NCBI GenBank assembly: GCA_910585825.1
Contig: CAJUEY010000046.1
Span: forward strand, 1 to 20,023
DNA: 20,023 nucleotides
Source of the DNA: an uncultured Lachnospiraceae bacterium
Lineage (GTDB): Bacteria; Bacillota; Clostridia; Lachnospirales; Lachnospiraceae
Reading direction: 5' to 3'
Shown: piece by piece, positions 1-7,997 of the stretch
Layout of the letters: the number at the start of each line of letters is the position of its first letter
Numbering within the stretch: the first letter of the stretch is position 1
Position numbers and translations under genes: made by a program
Notes under the pieces: generated by a model
Told to the model about the DNA's origin: nothing
Databases searched by the model: none
Seen by the model: only the letters and a program-made list of their open reading frames with translations

Positions 1-85
1 TCAGATTCATGGTACAGTTATCAGTTCAAATACTGTTCCGTGAATAATTCAGGTTAAATATTATTTATGAAAAGGAGAAAGAGTT

Positions 86-2359
86 ATGAAACAGGTAGAG
101 TGGGGTAAAAAGTTGTTTGCATTTCTTCTCAGCTTTGCAATGATATGCACAGTGATACCAGAAACTTTCTATGCTGCAGCATTGACAGAGGAAGATGTGA
201 AAAAGGAAAGCGTGATCACTGAGGGAAAGGCAGAAAAAGAGGCCGGGGAAAGCAGAGGCGCCGAAGCAGTCGACAGTACCGGATGGCTTGACTGGGATGA
301 TATCAGCGTTGCAAATGCGGTTGAGATTCAGGAAGATCGGATACAGAATGTTAATATAGCAGAAGAAGAAGGCTATCAGGTATATAAATTTATTCCGGAA
401 GAAACAAAAACATATACATTTTTCAGTACAGGATATTTTGCTACACATGGGATGATAAAAAGTGCAGATGGTTCTCAGATTGAAGAATATGATGACGAAA
501 TTGATTATGAATAAGATGAAAATTTTTCCATAAAGGCTAAATTGACCGCCGGTAAGGTTTATTACTGTGCAGCGCAAATGTTTTACTCTGATGAAATTGG
601 ATCTTTTCTTTGCATGATCAGTTCAACGCGTTCTGAGTTTTTCCTGGAAAGCGCAGATATTAAGAAATTTGAAATTACACATTGTGATAAAACGGAATTT
701 TACGAATGTCAAAATAATATAGATGATCTTGATGTCGGATATAATTACCGCATTACATGTATGGATGATCAGATTATTGAAGGGTATAATAAATATAGAT
801 GGAAACTTTATGGAGCGTATGTCAGTGTAAGATTTAAAAATGAAATAGAAGAAGGTGTTGCTGATACGTCGTCGGGCAGCAATGCGTTGATTTATAATCT
901 GGGAGGAGTAGATGCAGAAGAAATCCCGATTACATTTGTTCCTTCTCCGGTTGCATCAATGGAAGTTCTGGAAAGCCCATGGACAACAGTATTGCAGAGA
1001 AGTCAATATGATCTCGCAAATGATATGACAGGACTTAGAATTCAGATCAATTATACGAATGGTGATTCAGCGATTGCAGTCGGAGATGGTGAAGAATGGT
1101 ATATTGAGGAAGATTTTGATTGGGTTTATCCGGAATATAGATGGAAATTTTATGATGAGGGGGAAAATTTGGCGCTTGGATCAAATGCAATCATTTTTTC
1201 CTATCTGGGAGTTGAAGTGGAAGTGCCTGTTACAGTAGAAAGTAATAGTGTGCAGAGTATTTCAATCATGAAAAATCTGGAAAAGATGTTTTATGATATA
1301 TATGATTATAGGGTTGATTTGTTTGGGTTGAATCTTAAAATTATTTATTTGGATGGATTCTCTGAAGTGGTGACCGTAACGAAACATAGCAGAGATGTAA
1401 GAATTGGAAAATATAGTTTAGAGCTAAGTGGATTTTTTGAATATGATGATGATGATGAAAAAACGGGCTTGATTAGTCTGCTGTATGGAGGTGAAGAAAC
1501 ATTTTATCAGGCAGCGATACAAACATATGCATCCCTGATCAAAAATGCGGCGGCTATCCGGCCGGAACAGTCAGTATCCATTTCTTTAGATGAAAATAAT
1601 AAATACAGAGTATTCCGTTTTGTTCCATCGGAGACAAGGGAATACAAAATCAGCAGCGCCGGAACATGTGATACATATGTAGAATTACTGGATGCAAACG
1701 GAAATTATCTGTCCGACGATGATGAAGGAGGCACAGACAATAATTTTGCGCTGACAACCAGACTGGAAGCCGGAAAGACTTATTACTATTTAGTAAGATT
1801 GTATGATGTAGGAGAAGTAGGAACTTTTACATGTACATTAAGCGGCGGAGGCGTTTCCTATACGATTACCTACAACTTAAACGGCGGAACAAATCAGACA
1901 TCGAATCCGGCTGTATTCAACAGCGAGGCGGTTGTGTTGAAAAACCCTGTCAGATCTCAGTACATATTTGAAGGCTGGTATACAGACAGCGCTTATAAGA
2001 ATAAGATCACACAGATTCCGGCGGGCGCAAAACAAAATTATGTATTATATGCAAAATGGCAGAAGGTACAAGCTCCGGGAAAAGCAAAGCTGACAGCTGC
2101 GTCAAACAGCAAATCCAAAAAGATTGCCGTAAAATATAAAAAAGTAAAAAACGTTGACGGATATGAAATCTCATATGCAATGAACAAAAAGTTTAAAAAA
2201 GCGTCATCCATTACCGCTTCGAAAACAAAAGCGACGATCAGTAAGCTGAAAAAAGGAAAAACCTATTATGTCCGCGTGTGCGCATATAATCTGGATTCCA
2301 CAGGACAAAAGGTAAGAGGAAAATGGTCTTCTGCAAAGAAAGTGACCGTGAAAAAATAA
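86..2359 (+). pseudogene. Secreted multi-domain surface protein, interrupted by an in-frame TAA
   Basis: This is one reading frame of about 757 residues, cut by a single TAA at 512-514. The frame after the stop (515 onward) is the same one and stays open to 2359. The start has AGGAG at 73-77, 8 nt before ATG 86, and a signal peptide (residues 1-31, hydrophobic LFAFLLSFAMICTVI). Two PPC-like beta-sandwich modules lie at about residues 75-180 and 487-587. They align with each other across the stop: DDE..DENFSIKAKLTAGKVYY versus DDE..DNNFALTTRLEAGKTYY. Between them are three Ig-like repeats of about 95 residues. An InlB/Listeria-Bacteroides repeat (YTITYNLNGGT...FEGWYTD...YAKW, about 591-659) and a Lys-rich FnIII-like module (663-757) follow. 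No LPXTG motif is present. The product would be an exported surface or matrix protein of unknown ligand. A TTG at 542 could restart translation, but no ribosome binding site is visible there. Confidence 0.8.
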
Positions 2360-2386
2360 AAAGAAATAAATATTCCAAAACAAAAA

Positions 2387-2415
2387 GTCTCCGGCGTGAG
2401 CCGGAGGCTTTTTTT
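2387..2415 (+). terminator. Rho-independent terminator of the surface protein gene
   Basis: A 9-bp stem (2387-2395 with 2400-2408, containing CTCCGGC/GCCGGAG and one G-U pair) has a GTGA loop and is followed by seven T residues (2409-2415). It lies 28 nt after the stop codon. Confidence 0.92.
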
Positions 2416-2431
2416 GTAAGTGGATTTAGAG

Positions 2432-2460
2432 TAGACATATTTTTAAAAATTTGTTAAAAT
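2432..2460 (+). promoter_or_regulatory. Likely sigma-A promoter for the OPT-PqqD unit
   Basis: TAGACA at 2432-2437 (5 of 6 to TTGACA) is separated by a 17-nt spacer from TAAAAT at 2455-2460 (5 of 6 to TATAAT). The site lies between the upstream terminator and the ribosome binding site at 2478-2483. Confidence 0.65.
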
Positions 2461-2493
2461 ATTTTTAATAAAAAATAAAGGAGATAAGGCAAA

Positions 2494-4434
2494 ATGAGTG
2501 AGAAAAAAGATTTCAAACCATTTGTTCCCGCCAATAAAACATTGCCGGAATTCACAGCCACTTCTATTATTCTTGGTATTGTTCTGGCTGTTGTATTTGG
2601 CGGGGCGAATGCATACCTTGGACTTCGTGTAGGTATGACAGTATCAGCGTCGATTCCGGCGGCGGTTATTTCCATGGGAATTATTCGGAAGATTTTGAAG
2701 AAGGATTCTATTCTGGAGAACAACATGGTTCAGACCATTGGTTCTGCTGGAGAATCCGTAGCGGCAGGCGCGATTTTTACATTGCCTGCATTATTCCTCT
2801 GGGCAACTGAGTGGGGTACAAGTAAACCTTCTTTATTAGAAATTGCAGTCATTGCATTTATCGGAGGCACATTGGGTATTTTGTTTATGGTGCCTCTTCG
2901 GAAGGCATTGATCGTACAGGAACACGGCACGCTTCCTTATCCGGAAGGACAGGCTTGTGCTGAAGTGCTTATGGCAGGGGAAGAAGGCGGAGATAAAGCG
3001 TCAGTCGTGTTTGCGGGACTGGGAATTTCCGCTGCATATAAGTTTATCACAGACGGACTTCTGGCATTCCCAAGCGAAGTACATTATGAGATTCCGGCGT
3101 ATAAAGGCTCCGGTGTGGGGATGGATGTGCTTCCGGCATTGCTGGGCGTAGGCTACATCTGCGGACCGAAGATTTCATCGTATCTGTTCTGCGGCGGTAT
3201 TTTGGGGTGGTTTGTGCTTATGCCGTTGATTGCATTGTTTGGTGCTAATATCGTGCTGTTTCCGGCGGATGTAACGGTAGCGGAATTGTATGCCGAGGGC
3301 GGTTCCAGTGCAATCTGGTCAAATTACATCAGATATATCGGTGCAGGTGCAGTGGCCTGCGGCGGCGTGCTCAGTCTTGTTAAGTCGCTGCCTCTCATTA
3401 TCAAAACCTTCAAAGAGGCCATGAAAGGATTTGGAAAGGGAGAATTAACGGATGAGCGTACCAATCAGGATCTGAATATGAAGGTCATCCTGATCGGCGT
3501 GGTTATATTAGCGCTTGCCCTTTGGATTGTTCCGGTGATCCCCATTAATTTCTTTGGAGCGCTTTTGGTTGTTCTATTTGGTTTCTTCTTTGCGACTGTT
3601 TCTTCCAGAATGGTAGGACTGGTAGGCAGCAGCAACAATCCGGTTTCCGGTATGACGATTGCAACCTTGCTTGTGTCCTCTTTTGTATTAAAAGCAACGG
3701 GAATAATTGGACAGGCAGGTATGACGGCGGCGATTACCATTGGAGGCGTCATCTGTATTATTGCAGCAATTGCGGGAGATACTTCACAGGATTTAAAAAC
3801 CGGTTATATTTTAGGCGCAACGCCAAAGAGACAGCAGATTGGAGAGATTATCGGTGTTCTGGCATCCTCCCTTGCTATCGGAGGCGTTTTGTATCTTCTG
3901 GATATGGCATGGGGATATGGCAAGACACAGCTGCCGGCGCCTCAGGCGACGTTGATGAAGATGATTGTAGAAGGCGTTATGGGAGGCAATCTGCCCTGGA
4001 CATTGGTAGGTATTGGCGCATTTATTGCAATTATTATTGAAATACTGGGTATTCCGGTGCTTCCGGTTGCAATTGGCTTATATCTTCCGATTCACTTAAG
4101 CACACCTATGATGGTGGGCGGTATTGTGAAGATGATCATTGAAAAGAAGAAGAGTTTAAGTGAAAAAGAGAGAAAAGACGTAGATGAAAACGGAATCTTA
4201 TATTCTTCCGGACTAATTGCCGGAGAAGGAATGGTCGGAATTATTCTGGCGTTCCTTGCGGTCATTCCGGCGGGAAAAGAAGGGACAGTAGGAGATGTTG
4301 TGGGAGGATTCCTTCCGGGAATGATTCCTGCGCTTGCAGATGTGAATGTGGGAAATATCATTGGTTTGACTGCCTTTGCACTGCTGACGCTTTCTCTTTG
4401 GAAATTCTGTTTCCGCAAAGGGAAGGCGAAATAA
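2494..4434 (+). CDS. OPT family oligopeptide transporter
   Basis: This 646-residue polytopic membrane protein has the length and composition of the bacterial oligopeptide transporter (OPT) family, which imports small peptides and, in some members, metal chelates across the cytoplasmic membrane. Family-like segments include the N-terminal GGANAYLGLRVGMTVSASIP (about 36-55), GSAGESVAAGAIF (about 83-95), GTLPYPEGQACAEVL (about 145-159) and SSNNPVSGMTIATLL (about 379-393). About 14 or more hydrophobic stretches are visible, with a basic loop near residues 547-560. ATG 2494 is preceded by AAGGAG at 2478-2483. The next gene begins 9 nt after the stop, so the two are probably co-transcribed. Family assignment is firm. 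The substrate cannot be read from the sequence, and peptide uptake is inferred from the family. Confidence 0.92.
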   Translation: MSEKKDFKPFVPANKTLPEFTATSIILGIVLAVVFGGANAYLGLRVGMTVSASIPAAVISMGIIRKILKKDSILENNMVQTIGSAGESVAAGAIFTLPALFLWATEWGTSKPSLLEIAVIAFIGGTLGILFMVPLRKALIVQEHGTLPYPEGQACAEVLMAGEEGGDKASVVFAGLGISAAYKFITDGLLAFPSEVHYEIPAYKGSGVGMDVLPALLGVGYICGPKISSYLFCGGILGWFVLMPLIALFGANIVLFPADVTVAELYAEGGSSAIWSNYIRYIGAGAVACGGVLSLVKSLPLIIKTFKEAMKGFGKGELTDERTNQDLNMKVILIGVVILALALWIVPVIPINFFGALLVVLFGFFFATVSSRMVGLVGSSNNPVSGMTIATLLVSSFVLKATGIIGQAGMTAAITIGGVICIIAAIAGDTSQDLKTGYILGATPKRQQIGEIIGVLASSLAIGGVLYLLDMAWGYGKTQLPAPQATLMKMIVEGVMGGNLPWTLVGIGAFIAIIIEILGIPVLPVAIGLYLPIHLSTPMMVGGIVKMIIEKKKSLSEKERKDVDENGILYSSGLIAGEGMVGIILAFLAVIPAGKEGTVGDVVGGFLPGMIPALADVNVGNIIGLTAFALLTLSLWKFCFRKGKAK

Positions 4435-4443
4435 GGTGAGCCT

Positions 4444-4818
4444 GTGAGTAAGAAGAAAAAGAATTTTATGGATTTTATTCCGGTCTGCAATCCGGAGTAT
4501 ACCTGGGATGAAGATCAGAAAGGCAGCGTTACCGTTCATGTAGTTAATAAAGGTTTTTATAACCGGATTGCCCAGAAAGTATTTAAGCGGCCGCCTGTCA
4601 GTCATATTGCACTGGATAAGTATGGGAGCTTTGTATGGCGGCAGATGGACGGAAAGCGAAATGTATATGAGATTGCCAAATTGGTATCTGCCGAGTTTGG
4701 TAAAGAGGCGGAGCCGGTAGTGGAGCGTCTGGTGAAATATATACAGATTCTTTATCAAAATAAATTCATCGGGTATATCAAAGAAAAAAATCAAGGCTTT
4801 TCAATTATGAAGAAGTAG
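4444..4818 (+). CDS. PqqD-like (RRE fold) protein paired with the OPT transporter
   Basis: This 124-residue protein contains a PqqD-type domain at about residues 52-112. The visible signature is LDKYGSFVWRQMDGKRNVYEIAKLV, broken by one insertion-free helix, then EFG...VVERLVKYIQILYQNKFIGYI. PqqD domains adopt the winged-helix RiPP recognition element fold and bind leader peptides in PQQ and other RiPP pathways. No radical SAM enzyme or precursor peptide is visible here, so a role in RiPP maturation is not supported. The start is GTG 4444, with AGGTG at 4434-4438 overlapping the OPT stop. The basic N-terminus (MSKKKKNF) could sit near the membrane. Neighbour context suggests an accessory that binds peptides or the transporter; this is inference. 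Confidence 0.8.
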   Translation: MSKKKKNFMDFIPVCNPEYTWDEDQKGSVTVHVVNKGFYNRIAQKVFKRPPVSHIALDKYGSFVWRQMDGKRNVYEIAKLVSAEFGKEAEPVVERLVKYIQILYQNKFIGYIKEKNQGFSIMKK

Positions 4819-4827
4819 TTTCAGATT

Positions 4828-4869
4828 AGGCGGTATTGCTCCGATTACAAGGGCTGTACCGTCTTTTTT
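4828..4869 (+). terminator. Terminator after the OPT-PqqD unit
   Basis: AGGCGGTAT (4828-4836) pairs with GTACCGTCT (4855-4863) with two G-U pairs. The loop can pair further (GCTC with GGGC). Six T residues follow (4864-4869). Confidence 0.8.
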
Positions 4870-4920
4870 CTAATCACTCTTGTCTTGATTTTCTTTACAG
4901 ATAGTCTATTGTCTTTTTTG

Positions 4921-4929
4921 TGATATAAT
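4921..4929 (+). promoter_or_regulatory. Extended -10 promoter before the nitroreductase remnant
   Basis: TGA-TATAAT at 4921-4929 is a perfect extended -10 element. No convincing -35 is seen at the expected spacing. A GGAGG at 4958-4962 and ATG 4971 follow, so the expression signals outlived the gene they served. Confidence 0.6.
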
Positions 4930-4970
4930 TCAATTTGTTCAAGTGCTTAAACAGAATGGAGGTAACAAAA

Positions 4971-5444
4971 ATGGAATTATGTTCTTTTATTGAGCAATGT
5001 AACAAAGAAAGTGATTTGCACATGCAGCTTGTATTGAAGACCTGTTGGGTTGCAACAACATATAGCAAAAACAAGGCGGCATTTCAAATTAACAAAGGCG
5101 AAAAGCTGTACTTGGTCATTGCTATTGGTTACGGTGAAACAAAAGGGGTAGAACACAAACAAAAACCATTAGAAGCCGTTATGAAGGCAGAATCACCTAT
5201 ACCCAATTGGTTTCAAAACGGGATACAAGCTGCGTTGCTGGCGCCTACTGCAATGAATCAGCAAAAATTTGTGTTCACTCTAACAGGAAAAACGGTTACA
5301 CCAAAAGCAGGAGTGGGGTTTTATGCAAAAATAGATTTTGATACCTCTAAAGTAGATAGATTAAATATAAAAATCTGTTGCTTGGGAGGTATTTTTCATG
5401 TCCAAAAAATAAAGTTTACACCGGAGGAAAAGAATATGCTGTAA
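4971..5444 (+). pseudogene. Nitroreductase remnant with internal deletion and altered C-terminus
   Basis: The open frame from ATG 4971 (GGAGG 8 nt upstream) reads like pieces of a TM1586-type nitroreductase, a flavin-dependent oxidoreductase family. IEQCNKESDLHMQLV (residues 7-21) resembles the early part. It then jumps directly to KTCWVATTYSK, which in intact relatives lies many tens of residues later, so a deletion near 5033 is inferred. The middle and C-terminal blocks are well preserved: GEKLYLVIAIGYGE, PNWFQNGIQAALLAPTAMNQ and GVGFYAKID. The expected N-terminal SVR-type FMN-binding segment is missing. After KID (about 5336) the sequence no longer resembles the family. At 157 residues it is well short of a full-length enzyme, and catalytic function is unlikely. 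A TTG at 4935 extends the frame but lacks a ribosome binding site. Confidence 0.7.
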
Positions 5445-5640
5445 AATATTTCGTTGATTATTGCAGTGTTGCTAAAAATGGCAGGGGCAGATTTGTCTAA
5501 GCGTGTGAGTTTTAAGACGGATGATAAGTATGTGGTTTGGAATGATTATGTTGTTCTGCGAATCAAAATGATACGATTTTGAAAGCGAAGCCAGGTGAAA
5601 ATATGTCCTGTCAACAACAGGAAAAAGAGTCCGAATAACA
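5384..5640 (+). other. Gene debris between the nitroreductase remnant and the capA-like gene
   Basis: GGGAGG (5384-5389) and ATG 5398 look like a real translation start, but the frame stops after four codons (5398-5412). Changing frame at A-runs gives a plausible continuation (KFTPEEK, then EYAVKYFVDY), as if two small indels had broken a gene. A further open stretch (ATG 5479, reading GADLSKRVSFKTDDKYVVWND) ends at a TGA near 5581. I do not recognise the source. The first pieces vaguely resemble the start of an IS3-type OrfA, but this is only a guess. Confidence 0.3.
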
Positions 5641-5648
5641 GATATTTG

Positions 5649-5686
5649 GCTCCGGAATGCTTTAAAACAGGCATGCCGGAGCTTTT
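5649..5686 (+). terminator. Hairpin with short T run, possible terminator
   Basis: A 12-bp stem with one mismatch (5649-5660 with 5671-5682, GCTCCGG../..CCGGAGC) is followed by TTTT (5683-5686). A second inverted repeat (ATATTTGGCT 5642-5651 with AGCCAAATAT 5689-5698) overlaps it and competes for the same bases. Confidence 0.55.
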
Positions 5687-5750
5687 ACAGCCAAATATAT
5701 TCAAAAAGCTGCCCAAAATCACTTTATTGCTGGATTAAATAAGAAAAAAA

Positions 5751-5759
5751 TGATATACT
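5751..5759 (+). promoter_or_regulatory. Extended -10 promoter of the capA-trmD-alkD operon
   Basis: TGA-TATACT at 5751-5759 is an extended -10 element. Only a weak -35 (TGGATT, 5731-5736) lies 17 nt upstream. It is 30 nt from the chosen start ATG 5789. Confidence 0.55.
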
Positions 5760-5788
5760 GTTAAAAACTAAAGATGAGGAAGTACTAT

Positions 5789-7249
5789 ATGCGGCGAAAA
5801 TACGATGCCGGGATTTTTATCCTGGCAATTTGTTTATATCTGTCATTTTGCCTGGGCGGATGCACCGGCAGGGAAATGGAAGAATTTATAGATTCTGTAC
5901 AGCAGGTGGGCAAAAATGAGATAGTGGAAATTCAAAAAGAAGAAATACAGCAGACAGCTACAGAGCAGAAGAATGAAGAGAAAGATATGGAGACAGAGGA
6001 AAAAGCGGATTTAGAGGAAGAGTATGATATTATTTTAGAGTCCTGTACCAAGGAATTTATCGGATATCATGTGCTGGACCGCACATTTCTGGCATGGCTT
6101 TCTTCAGAATATGGAGATACATGCATTCAAAAAATTGCAGAGGAAGTAGAACAGGATGAACCGGATGCGAATCTCTGGTATGAGCTGACAGGCAATACGA
6201 TCCACGTTCTTTGGCTTTTGTATTGTGAACAGGCAGGTTTTCAGCAGTATCAGCTGGAAAATGTAATATGGCAGACATGCGCCTCTCCCAAAGAAACTAC
6301 ATTTGCGTTCACCGGAGATGTGAATTTTGCAGAAGGATATGTGACGACAAAACATATGGATTCCTGTGCCAACGGCATTTACGACTGTTTTTCCGAGGAT
6401 TTGCTAAAAATGATGAATGACATGGATGTTATGGTAGTCAACAATGAATTTACATACAGCGAAAGGGGAGAGGCATTAAGGGGAAAAGCCTATACCTTTC
6501 GGGCGAATCCCAGGAGAGCGGAGCTTTTACATGTTTTTGGCACGGACATCGTCAATCTGGCCAACAATCATGTATATGATTTTGGTCCGGACGCGCTGTT
6601 GGATACCATTGCCACATTAGACCAAGAACAGATACCTCATGTCGGTGCGGGAAAGAATCTGGAAGAGGCCTCCAAACCCTGTTATTTTATCTGCAACGGA
6701 AGAAAAATAGCCATTGTGTCGGCAACGCAGATTGAACGTTCCTTAAATTACACAAAAGAGGCGACGGAAGAGGAACCCGGCGTATTAAAAACCCTTGTAG
6801 CGGACAAGTTTGTGAAAGTCATTAAAAAAGCCAAAAAAAACAGTGACATTGTCATAGCGGTGGTGCATTGGGGAACGGAAGGAGACAGCAATTACGGCAG
6901 AGATCAGTCTAATCTGGCAAAGGAATTTGCGGAGGCAGGCGCAGATGCGATTATCGGAGGGCATACCCATTGCCTGCAGGGGTTTGATATGATTGATGGC
7001 GTGCCGGTGATTTACAGTCTTGGCAATTTCTGGTTCAGCAGCAGTACATTGGATACAGGGCTTGCCAGAGTGACCATTGATGAATACGGAGATCTAACCC
7101 TTGATTTTATTCCCTGCATTCAGAAGAATCTCAGAACAGAGCTGATTACGGAGGAAACAGAAAAACAGCGTGTTTTTGCGTTTATGCAGAAACATTCCGC
7201 TCCGGGGATTGTTGTAACAGAAGAAGGGATTGTACGGCAGGAGAATTGA
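5789..7249 (+). CDS. CapA-family (metallophosphatase-fold) lipoprotein
   Basis: This 486-residue lipoprotein has a signal peptide ending in the lipobox LGGC (Cys25), so it should be anchored to the outer face of the membrane. A Glu-rich low-complexity linker (about 40-80) leads to a helical region, then a PGA_cap/CapA domain at about 170-445. Visible motifs are FTGDVNF (174-180), VVNNEFT (216-222), LANNHVYDFG (257-266), VVHWGTE (358-364), GGHTHCLQG (390-398) and YSLGNFWFS (409-417). CapA proteins take part in poly-gamma-glutamate synthesis or export. No capB or capC is nearby, so the substrate is unknown and a general cell-envelope role is inferred. ATG 5789 is preferred to ATG 5774 because GAGGA at 5776-5780 sits 8 nt upstream of 5789, while 5774 has no ribosome binding site. 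The stop lies one base before trmD. Confidence 0.85.
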   Translation: MRRKYDAGIFILAICLYLSFCLGGCTGREMEEFIDSVQQVGKNEIVEIQKEEIQQTATEQKNEEKDMETEEKADLEEEYDIILESCTKEFIGYHVLDRTFLAWLSSEYGDTCIQKIAEEVEQDEPDANLWYELTGNTIHVLWLLYCEQAGFQQYQLENVIWQTCASPKETTFAFTGDVNFAEGYVTTKHMDSCANGIYDCFSEDLLKMMNDMDVMVVNNEFTYSERGEALRGKAYTFRANPRRAELLHVFGTDIVNLANNHVYDFGPDALLDTIATLDQEQIPHVGAGKNLEEASKPCYFICNGRKIAIVSATQIERSLNYTKEATEEEPGVLKTLVADKFVKVIKKAKKNSDIVIAVVHWGTEGDSNYGRDQSNLAKEFAEAGADAIIGGHTHCLQGFDMIDGVPVIYSLGNFWFSSSTLDTGLARVTIDEYGDLTLDFIPCIQKNLRTELITEETEKQRVFAFMQKHSAPGIVVTEEGIVRQEN

Positions 7250-7250
7250 G

Positions 7251-7997
7251 ATGAATTATTATATACTTACATTATTTCCGGAAATGATGGAGCAGACTTT
7301 ACACACCAGCATTCTTGGAAAGGCGGAAGAAAAAGGCCTGATTAAAATTCAGGCGGTCAATATCAGAGATTACACGAAAGACAGGCATCAGAAAACCGAT
7401 GACTATCCATATGGCGGCGGCGCAGGCATGGTTATGCAGGCACAGCCGATTTATGACGCATATCTTGCGGTAACAGAAGAAATCGGCTATCGTCCGAGAA
7501 CGGTTTATCTGACGCCTCAGGGGCCGACCTTTACACAATCCAAAGCAAAAGAACTGGCGGCAGAGAAGGATCTGGTATTTCTCTGCGGTCATTATGAGGG
7601 CGTGGATGAGCGCGTGTTAGAGGAAATTGTAACGGATTATGTTTCTATCGGAGATTACGTTCTGACAGGAGGGGAACTGCCTGCAATGGTTATGATCGAT
7701 GCTGTTTCCCGAATGATTCCCGGGGTTTTGACAAATGAGGCGTCCGGCATGGCGGAGTCTTTTGAGGGGAATCTTCTGGAATATCCCCAGTATTCCAGAC
7801 CTTTTGAATGGAACGGAAAAAAAGCGCCGGAGATACTGCTGTCAGGAGACCACCGAAAGATTGAGATCTGGCGTAGAGAGCAGTCCATCCTGCGCACGAA
7901 GAAATACAGACCGGATCTTTTGCAGAAGGCAGATTTGACGATTAAAGAAAAAGCGGTTTACGGAGTGAATGATGAAAGCGCCGGGAGGAGCGTATGA
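7251..7997 (+). CDS. trmD: tRNA (guanine-N1)-methyltransferase
   Basis: TrmD uses S-adenosylmethionine to methylate G37 at N1 in tRNAs that read codons starting with C, plus some others, which prevents +1 frameshifting. The 248-residue protein has the expected length and the SPOUT trefoil-knot motifs: DYPYGGGAGMVM (51-62), VYLTPQGPTF (85-94), VFLCGHYEGVDERV (109-122), SIGDYVLTGGELPAMVMIDA (132-151) and LLEYPQYSRP (175-184). The start is ATG 7251 with AGGAG at 7239-7243. A TTG at 7230 extends the frame but overlaps capA and is not needed. The stop overlaps the next start (ATGA at 7994-7997), so translation is probably coupled. In most Firmicutes trmD sits with rpsP, rimM and rplS. None of these is here, so the locus is either rearranged or a second copy. 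Confidence 0.96.
   Translation: MNYYILTLFPEMMEQTLHTSILGKAEEKGLIKIQAVNIRDYTKDRHQKTDDYPYGGGAGMVMQAQPIYDAYLAVTEEIGYRPRTVYLTPQGPTFTQSKAKELAAEKDLVFLCGHYEGVDERVLEEIVTDYVSIGDYVLTGGELPAMVMIDAVSRMIPGVLTNEASGMAESFEGNLLEYPQYSRPFEWNGKKAPEILLSGDHRKIEIWRREQSILRTKKYRPDLLQKADLTIKEKAVYGVNDESAGRSV

Noticed and set aside
65..577. 170-residue reverse-strand open frame
   Set aside because: It lies opposite the surface protein gene, has low-complexity Phe/Cys-rich translation, no ribosome binding site and no family motif.
4213..4794. 193-residue reverse-strand open frame
   Set aside because: It spans the ends of the OPT and PqqD-like genes in antisense; those two have clear family motifs and ribosome binding sites, and this one has neither.
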